The notes under the pieces: model-generated
What the model saw: only the letters and a program-made list of their open reading frames with translations
The model's database searches: none
Told to the model about the DNA's origin: nothing
DNA from: CAYUCE01 sp964443275
Lineage (GTDB): Bacteria; Bipolaricaulota; Bipolaricaulia; CAYUCE01
Length of the DNA: 9,989 bases
Assembly: GCA_964443275.1 (NCBI GenBank)
Contig: CAYUCE010000063.1
Span: 1 to 9,989 of the forward strand
Direction of reading: 5' to 3'
Translations under genes and position numbers: made by a program
Shown here: positions 1-6,351 of the stretch, one piece after another
Position numbering within the stretch: position 1 is the stretch's first letter
Layout: every line of letters begins with the position of its first letter

Positions 1-191
1 CCGCAAGCTTAGGCAATATTTTAGTACAAGCTATGGCGGCAGGTGAGTTATCCTCCATAGCCCAAGCCCGCCGGGTAGTTAAAAAATCTTTTGATCAAAA
101 AACTTACCGGCCGGAAAATGTAAAAAATTGGGAAGGAGCTTATCAGCGGTTTATCAATATTCTAAGTGAGGAAACTGGGGAGGAGACTTAA
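1..191 (+). CDS. rhaB: Rhamnulokinase-like FGGY sugar kinase, C-terminal fragment
   Basis: The frame is open from the window edge (first full codon at position 3) to TAA at 189-191, giving the last 62 residues of a protein whose start lies outside. The fragment begins ASLGNILVQAMAAGEL, the conserved C-terminal helix region of rhamnulokinases (E. coli RhaB has a similar STLGN-I-Q-M pattern), followed by an ARRVVKKSF segment and an aromatic-rich tail typical of the Firmicute versions. Rhamnulokinase phosphorylates L-rhamnulose to L-rhamnulose-1-phosphate in the cytoplasm. The gene probably ends a separate rhamnose operon, because a strong promoter for the next gene follows 180 bp downstream. 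No clear terminator is visible between them. Assignment to the FGGY family is fairly secure; the exact sugar is less certain from so short a piece. Confidence 0.72.
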   Translation, partial: ASLGNILVQAMAAGELSSIAQARRVVKKSFDQKTYRPENVKNWEGAYQRFINILSEETGEET

Positions 192-272
192 TTGCCGAAA
201 CTTTGGGAGGAGAAATATAAACTATTGGAGACGGATTTAAAAAAGCGGGAATTTGGAAAAGGCATAAAGTAA
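192..272 (+). CDS. Possible 26-codon ORF or truncated gene start
   Basis: A TTG at 192-194 immediately follows the rhamnulokinase stop codon and is preceded by a GGGGAGGAG ribosome-binding sequence inside the end of that gene. The frame encodes 26 residues beginning MPKLWEEKYKLLETDL and stops at TAA 270-272. I do not recognise the peptide. The strong ribosome-binding site and tight coupling look like the start of a real gene, yet nothing coding-like follows in any frame before the promoter at 375. It could be the remnant of a lost downstream rhamnose gene, or chance. Confidence 0.25.
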   Translation: MPKLWEEKYKLLETDLKKREFGKGIK

Positions 273-374
273 TCAGGAAACCTTTCAATTAAGAATGAGT
301 GGGGTTAGCTGCCAAGGACAGATGAGAGCTTTTCTAAATCTTATTTCTAAGTTGCAGCTTGAAAACTGCAAGTC

Positions 375-403
375 TTGACATCCGAAGAATGTTATGTTAT
401 ACT
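375..403 (+). promoter_or_regulatory. Sigma-70-type promoter of the regulator gene
   Basis: TTGACA at 375-380 is a perfect -35 box and TATACT at 398-403 matches five of six -10 bases, with an ideal 17-bp spacer. Transcription would start near 410-411. A small inverted repeat TTGCAG/CTGCAA (352-357 and 366-371) lies just upstream of the -35 box. No other promoter in the window is this close to consensus, and it may drive the regulator and the genes behind it. Confidence 0.85.
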
Positions 404-411
404 TTACAGGA

Positions 412-430
412 TGTGAAACAAAATTTCACA
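412..430 (+). promoter_or_regulatory. Palindromic operator, probably for the IclR/KdgR-type regulator
   Basis: TGTGAAACAAAATTTCACA is a perfect 7-bp inverted repeat (TGTGAAA/TTTCACA) around a 5-bp spacer, 19 bp in all. It sits at about +1 to +20 of the promoter at 375-403 and ends about 20 bases before the regulator's start. IclR-family proteins bind palindromes of this kind; the enterobacterial KdgR box as I remember it (AATRAAAYRNYRTTTYATT) has the same length and the same GAAAY...TTTC core. The position would let a bound repressor block initiation or escape, so negative autoregulation is the likely role. The identity of the binding protein is inference from adjacency. Confidence 0.7.
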
Positions 431-452
431 ATAAGAAATAAAGGTGGACAAA

Positions 453-1202
453 GTGGTTGTAAAATCAGTAAACAAAGCACTAGAAATAATCGACATTCTA
501 GTTAAATCAGATGGAGGTATTTCTTTAGGCGAGCTAAGTAAAAGAGCGGGACAACATAAAACCACCACCCATCGTCTACTGCAATCCTTGCTTAAATACG
601 GGTATGCTGACCAAGATTCTGAAACTAAGAAGTATAAAGCTGGGTTGAAAATCTTCGAACTATCCCATCAACTTATCGATAAGATGGAGCTTAGGGTCGA
701 AGCCCGTTCTGAACTAAAGAAATTGAATCAAAAGACCAATGAAACTGTCCATCTGGCCGTTCTAGACAAGGGCGAAGTAGTTTACATAGACAAGATAGAA
801 CCTCAGAGAACAATACGCATGTATTCATCAATCGGCAAGCGCGCTCCGGCCCATTGTACGGGAGTAGGAAAAGCACTTCTAGCTTATTTGCCAGAGGATG
901 AACTAGAACGCGTAGTAGAAGAGAAGGGACTTAAAGGATATACTGAAACAACTATCACTTCTATTCCCAGGTTTAAAGATGAACTTCAAAAGATAAGAGA
1001 TAGAGGGTATGCAATAGATAATGCTGAGCACGAAGAAGAGGTCAGATGTGTTGCTTGCCCAATTTACGACCATACTGGCCAGGTGATAGCCGCTGTAAGC
1101 TTAACTATACCTTCCTTTCGAGCTAATCGAGAGGAAATTGAAAAATTTGCTCCGATAGTTATGAAATATGCAAGTAAAATTTCAAAGAAAATAGGGGGTT
1201 GA
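453..1202 (+). CDS. IclR-family transcriptional regulator (KdgR-like)
   Basis: This is a cytoplasmic DNA-binding regulator, about 249 residues, the normal length for the IclR family. The N-terminal winged helix-turn-helix covers roughly residues 3-60 (SVNKALEIIDIL, then LGELSKRAG-HKTTTHRLLQSL). The C-terminal effector domain spans about residues 77-247 and includes RAPAHCTGVGKALLAYLP and the signature region GYAIDNAEHEEEVRCVACPIYD. I place the start at GTG 453: AAGGTGG at 441-447 lies five bases upstream and the protein then begins VVKSVNKAL, as is usual in the family. An in-frame GTG at 444 would add three residues but has no ribosome-binding site. The gene has its own promoter and a palindrome at its transcript start, suggesting autoregulation. 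It sits ahead of transporter and KDG-metabolism genes, so a keto-deoxy sugar acid is the likely effector; that is inference. Confidence 0.92.
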   Translation: MVVKSVNKALEIIDILVKSDGGISLGELSKRAGQHKTTTHRLLQSLLKYGYADQDSETKKYKAGLKIFELSHQLIDKMELRVEARSELKKLNQKTNETVHLAVLDKGEVVYIDKIEPQRTIRMYSSIGKRAPAHCTGVGKALLAYLPEDELERVVEEKGLKGYTETTITSIPRFKDELQKIRDRGYAIDNAEHEEEVRCVACPIYDHTGQVIAAVSLTIPSFRANREEIEKFAPIVMKYASKISKKIGG

Positions 1203-1210
1203 AAGCCTTG

Positions 1211-1234
1211 CTTGAGGAGATAATCTATCTCAAG
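1211..1234 (+). repeat. Inverted repeat between the regulator and tctC
   Basis: CTTGAG at 1211-1216 and CTCAAG at 1229-1234 form a 6-bp inverted repeat; the intervening bases also contain GAGATA/TATCTC (1217-1222 and 1226-1231), an alternative pairing. It begins 8 bases after the regulator's stop codon. There is no T-run after it, so it is not a good intrinsic terminator. It might be a processing hairpin or an operator for the transporter genes. No convincing promoter is visible in the 136-bp gap. Confidence 0.3.
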
Positions 1235-1270
1235 TCTTCTACGAAAAATAATACAAAATGGAGGTGATAG

Positions 1271-1405
1271 ATGTATCAATCAGACCCTGAAGAAGGGATT
1301 TTTCTAATTCTATCTCTACCAAATAAGGAGGTAAAGCAATGTCTGAAAAAACTCCGACAGAGCAAAGTGAGAACGGAAGTAAAGTACTTACCAGACGTGA
1401 TTTGA
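1271..1405 (+). CDS. Possible 44-codon leader ORF overlapping the start of tctC
   Basis: ATG at 1271 is preceded by GGAGGTGAT (1260-1268), an excellent match to the 16S anti-Shine-Dalgarno, with six bases between GGAGG and the start codon. The frame reads 44 residues (MYQSDPEEGIFLILSLPNKE and on) and ends at TGA 1403-1405, overlapping tctC by 67 bases in another frame. I do not recognise the peptide. Its last third lies in the coding sequence of tctC and may be meaningless. A role in translational coupling to tctC is possible, but tctC has its own strong ribosome-binding site. Confidence 0.2.
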   Translation: MYQSDPEEGIFLILSLPNKEVKQCLKKLRQSKVRTEVKYLPDVI

Positions 1406-2352
1406 TCAAGAATGCGGCCAGTGGAGTTGCTGGATTGGCTTTGGTTGGATTAACCGGAAGCCTAGCCTCTGGCCAAGAATTCCCAAGTCGAAAGATAGAG
1501 CTGATTTGCCCCTGGGCAGCAGGAGGAGGTACGGATAGAACTAGTCGGGCTATAGCTAAGATTGCCGAGGACCACCTAGGAGTACCCCTCTATGTGGTAA
1601 ACAGGACAGGGGGAAGTGGAGCTGTTGGTCATTCTGCAGCAGCGTATGCGACCCCTGATGGTTATACAGTAGGTATCATGACCGTAGAGATATGTACTAT
1701 TCGACACCTAGGTATTGCTCCTATTGGCCCTGAGATATTTGAACCGATAATGCAATACAATTTTGACCCGGCTTCTCTGGCGGTAAGAGCTGATGCACCA
1801 TGGGATACAATCGATGAATTTATCGATTATGCGAAAAAAAACCCTGGTGAAATACGAGTAGGAAATTCTGGTACAGGAGCTATTTGGCATCTTGCTGCGG
1901 CAGGATTTGGTCTGGAAGTTGGTATCGGATTAAGCCACGTTCCCTTCGATGGGGCAGCACCCGCCATTAAGTCAGTTATTGCTGGTGAGATCGAAGCGAC
2001 TACGGCCAGCGCAGTAGAGGTTCTTCCTCAAGTTCCTGAAAATATGAAGGTCTTGGCATATTTTGGGGAGGAAAGATTTGAGAAATTGCCTGAAGTACCT
2101 ACCTTAAAAGAAAAAGGAATTGATTTTACAATGGGTGCTTGGAGAGGATTAGGTGCTTCGGGTGGCACACTGGAGGAGAGAGTTAAAATCCTACATGATG
2201 GGTTCAAGGCTACCTATGAGGACGAAGAATTCAAGCAGTTCATGGAAAAGCAGGGATTTGGAATGGTATACAAAGGTTTAGGCGATTACGAGGAGTTCCT
2301 AACTAATGAAGACGAAAGATTTGGTAAGATAATTGAGAACTTGGGTCTATAG
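1339..2352 (+). CDS. tctC: TTT-family transporter substrate-binding protein (TctC/Bug family), Tat-exported
   Basis: This is the extracytoplasmic carboxylate-binding protein of a tripartite tricarboxylate transporter; it hands substrate to TctA/TctB. It has 337 residues, the usual length. The start at ATG 1339 is fixed by AAGGAGGT at 1325-1332. Residues 18-24 (TRRDLIK) are a twin-arginine motif, followed by a hydrophobic stretch to about residue 44 and a likely cleavage site near SLASGQ (41-46); no lipobox cysteine is present. Family marks are CPWAAGGGTDRTSRAIA (57-73), NRTGGSGAVG (88-97), ATPDGYT (104-110) and HVPFDGAAPAIKSVIAGE in the second half. TTT binding proteins usually bind di- or tricarboxylates or other organic acids; with KDG genes downstream a sugar acid is plausible. 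It is followed by a hairpin that may raise its expression relative to the membrane subunits. Confidence 0.93.
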   Translation: MSEKTPTEQSENGSKVLTRRDLIKNAASGVAGLALVGLTGSLASGQEFPSRKIELICPWAAGGGTDRTSRAIAKIAEDHLGVPLYVVNRTGGSGAVGHSAAAYATPDGYTVGIMTVEICTIRHLGIAPIGPEIFEPIMQYNFDPASLAVRADAPWDTIDEFIDYAKKNPGEIRVGNSGTGAIWHLAAAGFGLEVGIGLSHVPFDGAAPAIKSVIAGEIEATTASAVEVLPQVPENMKVLAYFGEERFEKLPEVPTLKEKGIDFTMGAWRGLGASGGTLEERVKILHDGFKATYEDEEFKQFMEKQGFGMVYKGLGDYEEFLTNEDERFGKIIENLGL

Positions 2353-2380
2353 AAGAAGGCCTAACTAAAGTTGGTAAGAA

Positions 2381-2427
2381 GCTAGGCTTCTGATGAGGAA
2401 TCACCAGAAGCCTAGCAACTACTTTTT
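2381..2427 (+). terminator. Strong hairpin with T-run between tctC and tctB: attenuator or mRNA-stabilising element
   Basis: GCTAGGCTTCTG (2381-2392) and CAGAAGCCTAGC (2405-2416) form a perfect 12-bp stem with a 12-base loop. A run of five T lies at 2423-2427, six bases after the stem. The structure lies 28 bases after the tctC stop and ends about 10 bases before tctB. The displaced T-run suggests partial rather than full termination, which would yield much more binding protein than membrane protein; protection of the upstream mRNA end is the alternative. Confidence 0.7.
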
Positions 2428-2436
2428 CGGACAACA

Positions 2437-2901
2437 ATGAATATCAAGATTACTAATTTAATTGGAGGATTAGCCTCGATAGTATTCGGAGCTGGTGTTT
2501 ATTATCAAGCGCTAAGTTTCCCACCTTCTCCCAGACCGGTAGAACCGGGGGCAGGTTTTTTCCCTCAGGTATTGGCTGGTCTTTTTGGTATACTGGGCTT
2601 ATCGTTGATTATACAAGGGATAGGGAAAGGTGGTGAAGCTTCGATAAATGCGGATATCAGAGACCCTAGAGTCCGAAAGAAAGTATTGGTCTCCGGGCTG
2701 GCAATTTTATATATCTTCTCACTACCCTATCTTGGATTTGTAATATCTACTTTTCTATTCCTGGTAGCTCTCATGAAATACCTAGGAGCAAAAGGATACG
2801 TGAAAGTAATTGGGATAGCAGCTGGATGTAGTTTTTTGTTTTTTTATGTATTTAAGACATTTTTATTAATTAATCTTCCTACAAAGCTACCTATCTTCTA
2901 G
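2437..2901 (+). CDS. tctB: TTT-family transporter small membrane subunit TctB
   Basis: Small integral membrane subunit of the transporter, 154 residues, standard for TctB. Hydrophobic segments are visible at about residues 5-25, 42-62, 84-104, 107-123 and 130-150, with the first reading NLIGGLASIVFGAGVYYQA and followed by the common LSFPPSPRP-GAGFFP region. The role of TctB is accessory to TctA in the cytoplasmic membrane. The start at ATG 2437 gives the family's usual N-terminus, but there is no recognisable Shine-Dalgarno sequence: the bases before it are CTTTTTCGGACAACA. It follows a strong hairpin after tctC and is separated from tctA by five bases. Confidence 0.88.
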   Translation: MNIKITNLIGGLASIVFGAGVYYQALSFPPSPRPVEPGAGFFPQVLAGLFGILGLSLIIQGIGKGGEASINADIRDPRVRKKVLVSGLAILYIFSLPYLGFVISTFLFLVALMKYLGAKGYVKVIGIAAGCSFLFFYVFKTFLLINLPTKLPIF

Positions 2902-2906
2902 CCATT

Positions 2907-4388
2907 ATGTTTGCGCATCTGATCGACGGGTTCTTTTTAGCTATCCAACCTATATCACTTATGATGATGTGTATTGGTACTGTCGTGGGAATCATCATGG
3001 GAGCTCTCCCCGGTATGACTGCAACCATGACGGTTGCAGTTTTGATTTCCTTTACTTTTGGAATGGAGCCAATTGAGGGGATGATGCTCCTAGTGGGGGT
3101 TTACGGGGGAGCTCTATTTGCTGGCTCCATCCCGGCTATCCTAATTAGAACGCCCGGTACCCCTTCTGCAGCAGCTACACTTTTTGACGGCTTTCCTATG
3201 TCTGAGAAGGGAAGGGCAGGAAAAGGTATCGGGATAGCTACTGTGGCCTCATACCTAGGAGGTACAATCGGGTTGATCTTAGCGATATTTACTGCCCGAG
3301 CAGTAGTGGAAGTGGCCTTAAAATTTGGTTCCGCGGAGGTCTTTGCCCTAGCAGTGTTCGGTCTTACTATCATCGTGAGTGTATCTGAGGGGACTGTGGT
3401 AAAAGGGCTTATAGCTGGATTATTGGGCGTATTCCTTTCCACAGTAGGATTAGACCCTATTCAAGGATATCCTCGTTTTACTTTTGGCTCCATTGCTTTG
3501 CTAGGAGGAATTGCATTTATACCAGCGATGATTGGCTTGTTCGGTTTCTCACAGGGGTTAACTATGTTGGAGGAAATTGCCAAAAGAAAGCAAATAAAGC
3601 AGAAGTTGAAAGATATAATCCCTACGTTTAAGGATTTAAAGAAAATTATACCGACCGTATTAGGTTCCTCTATCATAGGCACTTTCATTGGGGCAATACC
3701 GGGGGCAGGAGGGGACATCGCAGCCTTTGTAACATATAACGAGAGTAAAAGGTGGGCAAAAGATAAGGAGACTTTTGGGAAAGGTAACATAAAAGGGGTT
3801 GCCGCTGCTGAATCCGGGAATAACTCTAGCACTGCGGGAGCATTAATCCCTGCCCTGACTCTAGGTATTCCTGGGGATTCCGTCACGGCAATCTTAATAG
3901 GAGCTTTAATGGTCCATGGATTGCGGCCGGGCCCCATGTTTTTCTCTGATGAACCTACTCTTGGGTATGGGATTTTCATGGGATTCCTGCTTGTTTACGT
4001 ACTCATATTAATCTTTGGTTTGGCTGGAGCAAGGCTCTGGGCCCGCTTAATCATGACCCCTCTAAATCTATTGTGGCCTATAATTATAGTCCTCTGTGTT
4101 ATCGGAGCATTTGCAATGCGAAATTCTATCATTGATGTGTGGGTCATGTTAGGAATGGGAATTATAGGCTACCTAATGCGGACAGATGGTTATCCCCTAG
4201 CTCCAGCAATATTAGGTATTATCCTAGGTCCAATAGCGGAATCTAATTTAAGGAGAGCCATGGTAATTGCACGAGGAGGCTTGGATTTCCTTTACACTCA
4301 CCCAATTACACTTTTTCTGTTAATAGTTTCAGTGATTTCCTTGTTTTTCCCCATGGTGAGGGACCTGATAAGAAAAACCAGAGAATGA
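2907..4388 (+). CDS. tctA: TTT-family transporter large membrane subunit TctA
   Basis: The permease subunit of the tripartite tricarboxylate transporter, 493 residues, normal for the family, with about ten to twelve hydrophobic segments across its length. Characteristic motifs are GALPGMTATM (32-41), GSIPAILIRTPGTPSAAA (73-90) followed by TLFDGFPM, and the second repeat with GAIPGAGGDIAAF and, further on, LTLGIPGDSVTAILIGALM-HGLRPGP. The paired GxxPG motifs match the internal duplication of the family. It works with TctC and TctB to import an organic acid driven by an ion gradient. ATG 2907 lies five bases after the tctB stop with no clear ribosome-binding site, so translation is probably coupled to tctB. 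Confidence 0.94.
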   Translation: MFAHLIDGFFLAIQPISLMMMCIGTVVGIIMGALPGMTATMTVAVLISFTFGMEPIEGMMLLVGVYGGALFAGSIPAILIRTPGTPSAAATLFDGFPMSEKGRAGKGIGIATVASYLGGTIGLILAIFTARAVVEVALKFGSAEVFALAVFGLTIIVSVSEGTVVKGLIAGLLGVFLSTVGLDPIQGYPRFTFGSIALLGGIAFIPAMIGLFGFSQGLTMLEEIAKRKQIKQKLKDIIPTFKDLKKIIPTVLGSSIIGTFIGAIPGAGGDIAAFVTYNESKRWAKDKETFGKGNIKGVAAAESGNNSSTAGALIPALTLGIPGDSVTAILIGALMVHGLRPGPMFFSDEPTLGYGIFMGFLLVYVLILIFGLAGARLWARLIMTPLNLLWPIIIVLCVIGAFAMRNSIIDVWVMLGMGIIGYLMRTDGYPLAPAILGIILGPIAESNLRRAMVIARGGLDFLYTHPITLFLLIVSVISLFFPMVRDLIRKTRE

Positions 4389-4427
4389 ATTAGTTGGAAA
4401 GTGAGTTCTTTCATCCTAGAGCTGCTA

Positions 4428-4477
4428 GATGTACTGATAAATTGAATAATGTGATCAGAATACATCAATTTTATACT
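4428..4477 (+). promoter_or_regulatory. Inverted repeat and weak promoter-like element ahead of the DapA-family gene
   Basis: The 160-bp gap after tctA contains an interrupted 11-bp inverted repeat: GATGTA-CTGAT (4428-4438) against ATCAG-AA-TACATC (4454-4466), with a 15-base loop. TATACT at 4472-4477 resembles a -10 box, but the hexamer 17 bp upstream (ATGTGA, 4449-4454) matches the -35 consensus at only three positions. If the TATACT is used, the palindrome overlaps the promoter as an operator would. It does not resemble the repeat at 412-430, so a different or no regulator is implied. Confidence 0.3.
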
Positions 4478-4548
4478 AAAATACCATAAGTAAGGTGTAT
4501 GAGTTGAGGAAGTAACTTTCGATTTTATCATCCGAGGAGCAAAGCCTA

Positions 4549-5472
4549 ATGTTACAACAAACCGACAAATTAAAAGGAGTTATACCCCCGATAGTAACTC
4601 CCTTAACTAAGGAGAGGAGCATAGATGCAAGAAGTACCCAAAAGCTTATTCAGCACGTTATTGGAGAAGGGGTTAGTGCTGTATTCATCTTAGGATCAGT
4701 AGGAGAATGTCCGACTTTAGAAGAAGGAGAAAGAATCAAATTAATGGAGATTGCCGTTGAAGCGGTAGGTGAATCTACTCCAATCTTATCAGGTATTGAT
4801 GCAATAAGCACTGAAAAAGCAATTAATATGGTAAATATTGCGGAGAAAAAGGGTATTGATGTAGCGGTAGTCCCACCCCCATACTACTTCCCCTTAGATG
4901 AGAAAAGCATTACTAATCATTACCAAGAGATCCTTGAAAAAACTAACATTCCACTCATAATCTACAATATTCCTCAGACCACTGGTAATAAAGTTACGGT
5001 AGGGATTATTGAGAAAATCTCTCCCTATGAAAAGGTATTAGGAGTAAAGGATAGCTCTGGCGATTTGTCTTACTTCCAACAGCTTCTAAGTTATCGAGGG
5101 GAAAAATTCAGGATTTTCCAGGGTTGGGAATCATTGCTAGCGGCCAGTTTGTTCATGGGAGCCGATGGGACGATGCCTGGATCTGCTAACGTGGGCCCTA
5201 AGCTACATGTTGAACTATATAGAAAATTTCTCGAAAAGAAGTACGAGAAAGTAAATCAATTACAGAGATCAATTTGCGATTTTACCGAAATCTATTTCAA
5301 TATAAGCTCAATAGTGGGAGCCCTTAAAGTGGCTCTAAGTTATCTCGGTCTATGTAAACCAATTGCTACCAAGCCTCTTCCAGTTCCTATTGGAGATAAA
5401 CGGAAACTGATTCAAGAAAAACTGCAAAAGTTCCTTAGTGAAGTTAACGAAGGTGCCTGGGATACGAATTGA
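4549..5472 (+). CDS. DapA-superfamily class I lyase/aldolase, probably acting on a keto-deoxy acid (not DHDPS)
   Basis: A 307-residue TIM-barrel protein of the dihydrodipicolinate synthase/N-acetylneuraminate lyase superfamily. Residue K167 in GVKDSSGD is the pyruvate Schiff-base lysine; Y139 in IYNIPQ is the catalytic tyrosine; GSVGE (49-53) binds the pyruvate carboxylate. The usual second threonine of DapA's GTTGE is V51, and the arginine of DapA's YNVPSRTG is T144, so true dihydrodipicolinate synthase activity is unlikely. Superfamily members with such changes cleave or dehydrate KDG, keto-deoxyarabinonate, KDGlucarate or aromatic adducts. With KDG kinase and KDPG aldolase downstream, a KDG-type aldolase or dehydratase is the best inference. 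The start ATG 4549 has GAGGAG nine bases upstream. It is 60 bp from the next gene and likely in the same transcript. Confidence 0.87.
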   Translation: MLQQTDKLKGVIPPIVTPLTKERSIDARSTQKLIQHVIGEGVSAVFILGSVGECPTLEEGERIKLMEIAVEAVGESTPILSGIDAISTEKAINMVNIAEKKGIDVAVVPPPYYFPLDEKSITNHYQEILEKTNIPLIIYNIPQTTGNKVTVGIIEKISPYEKVLGVKDSSGDLSYFQQLLSYRGEKFRIFQGWESLLAASLFMGADGTMPGSANVGPKLHVELYRKFLEKKYEKVNQLQRSICDFTEIYFNISSIVGALKVALSYLGLCKPIATKPLPVPIGDKRKLIQEKLQKFLSEVNEGAWDTN

Positions 5473-5532
5473 TGCTGGGAGATAAAAAAGATACTCATTT
5501 GGAAATTGACTAATTTATAAGGGAGGTAAAGC

Positions 5533-6183
5533 ATGAATTTATCCGGAAATGAAGATAATCTTGAGTTAATACTGGAAACCGGTGTAGTAGGTGTAATCAG
5601 AACTGAAAGCTCAGAGAAGCTACTTAAGGTAGCTGAGGCCATTAGGGAAGGGGGGGTAAAGTGCATCGAAGTAGCTATGACTACACCTAACGCCCTGGAA
5701 GTCATTAAGGACGTAGCGGGTAGTGTAGAGGATGTGCTAATCGGTGCAGGTACGGTGCTTGATGCGGAGACCGCCAGAGCGGCTATTTTAGCCGGTGCGG
5801 AGTATTTAGTATCCCCAACCACTGACTTAGCCATGATCAAGATGTGCAAGCGTTACGGTAAGGTAGTGGCCCCGGGAGCTTTTACACCTACGGAGATAAT
5901 GACCGCCTGGCAGGCGGGGGCGGACATAGTGAAAGTATTTCCGGCCGCCAGGTTAGGCCCTAAGTTTTCATCGGACGTTAAGGCACCTCTTCCTCAGGTT
6001 AAGCTAATGCCCACCGGTGGAGTAAGTGTGGAAAACGCTGCTGAGTTTATAAGGAAGGGAGCGGACGTAATCTGTGTGGGGTCTGCATTGATAGATAAAG
6101 AAGCCATAGCGGAAGGAAACTTTGGAGTTTTGACAGAGAACGCAAAAGGTTTGATCAAAGCGGTGAAAAAAGGTAGGGAATAA
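5533..6183 (+). CDS. eda: KDPG/KHG aldolase (Eda family)
   Basis: Class I aldolase of the Entner-Doudoroff pathway, cleaving 2-keto-3-deoxy-6-phosphogluconate to pyruvate and glyceraldehyde-3-phosphate in the cytoplasm. It has 216 residues, normal for the family. E46 (in CIEVAMTT) is the general acid/base, K134 in IVKVFPA the Schiff-base lysine; other marks are VIR (21-23), GAGTV (71-75), VSP (93-95), APGAFTPTE (113-121) and the phosphate-binding PTGGV (160-164), followed by VGSAL. The start ATG 5533 has GGGAGGT at 5521-5527. Together with the KDG kinase at 7651 it forms the lower phosphorylative branch for KDG; the two are split by the DUF362 gene. Related substrates such as KDPGal or hydroxy-ketoglutarate cannot be excluded. 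Confidence 0.93.
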   Translation: MNLSGNEDNLELILETGVVGVIRTESSEKLLKVAEAIREGGVKCIEVAMTTPNALEVIKDVAGSVEDVLIGAGTVLDAETARAAILAGAEYLVSPTTDLAMIKMCKRYGKVVAPGAFTPTEIMTAWQAGADIVKVFPAARLGPKFSSDVKAPLPQVKLMPTGGVSVENAAEFIRKGADVICVGSALIDKEAIAEGNFGVLTENAKGLIKAVKKGRE

Positions 6184-6351
6184 AAGATGAAGGAGAGGCA
6201 AAAGCTTACGATTCTGATCTAGCAAAGATTAGTTAAGGCTATCAGATACAGGTTTTCTCCAGTTAAGATGAAACCTCGGTGCTTAATGGGTTAAAGTTTG
6301 TAAGCAGACCAGGGGATAATCCTATTGGTTCTTATAGAGGAGTTGCAAGGA
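6184..6351 (+). promoter_or_regulatory. 168-bp leader with a series of potential hairpins before the DUF362 gene
   Basis: Visible inverted repeats in order: TCTGAT (6213-6218) with ATCAGA (6241-6246), extended inward by AGC/GCT across a two-base bulge; AGGTTT (6250-6255) with AAACCT (6271-6276); TGCTTA (6280-6285) with TAAGCA (6301-6306); and ACC-AGG with CCT-GGT around 6308-6329. CTGATC (6214-6219) can alternatively pair with GATTAG (6227-6232), excluding the first stem. No open frame of note and no clear promoter is present. The string of adjacent stems could be a cis-acting RNA or a decayed spacer; I cannot match it to a known riboswitch class. Confidence 0.3.

Noticed and set aside
444..452. 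GTG at 444 as the start of the IclR-type gene
   Set aside because: No ribosome-binding sequence precedes it; the AAGGTGG at 441-447 overlaps it and is correctly spaced for GTG 453 instead. The difference is only three residues.
3461..3979. 172-codon open frame on the minus strand
   Set aside because: It lies entirely inside tctA, whose strong family motifs cover the same bases, and its translation has no recognisable domain and no ribosome-binding context. It is a shadow of the real gene.
4395..4416. GGAAAG...CTTTC repeat after tctA as a second copy of the 412-430 operator
   Set aside because: Half-sites and spacing differ from TGTGAAA-N5-TTTCACA; the stem is only five bases.
5412..5849. 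145-codon open frame on the minus strand spanning the DapA-like/eda junction
   Set aside because: Antisense to two clear genes, low-complexity Ala/Ser/Thr-rich translation, no family likeness.
6325..6351. TTG at 6325 as the start of the DUF362 gene
   Set aside because: It would add nine residues not typical of the family and has no ribosome-binding site. AGAGGAG lies inside the extension and fits ATG 6352.
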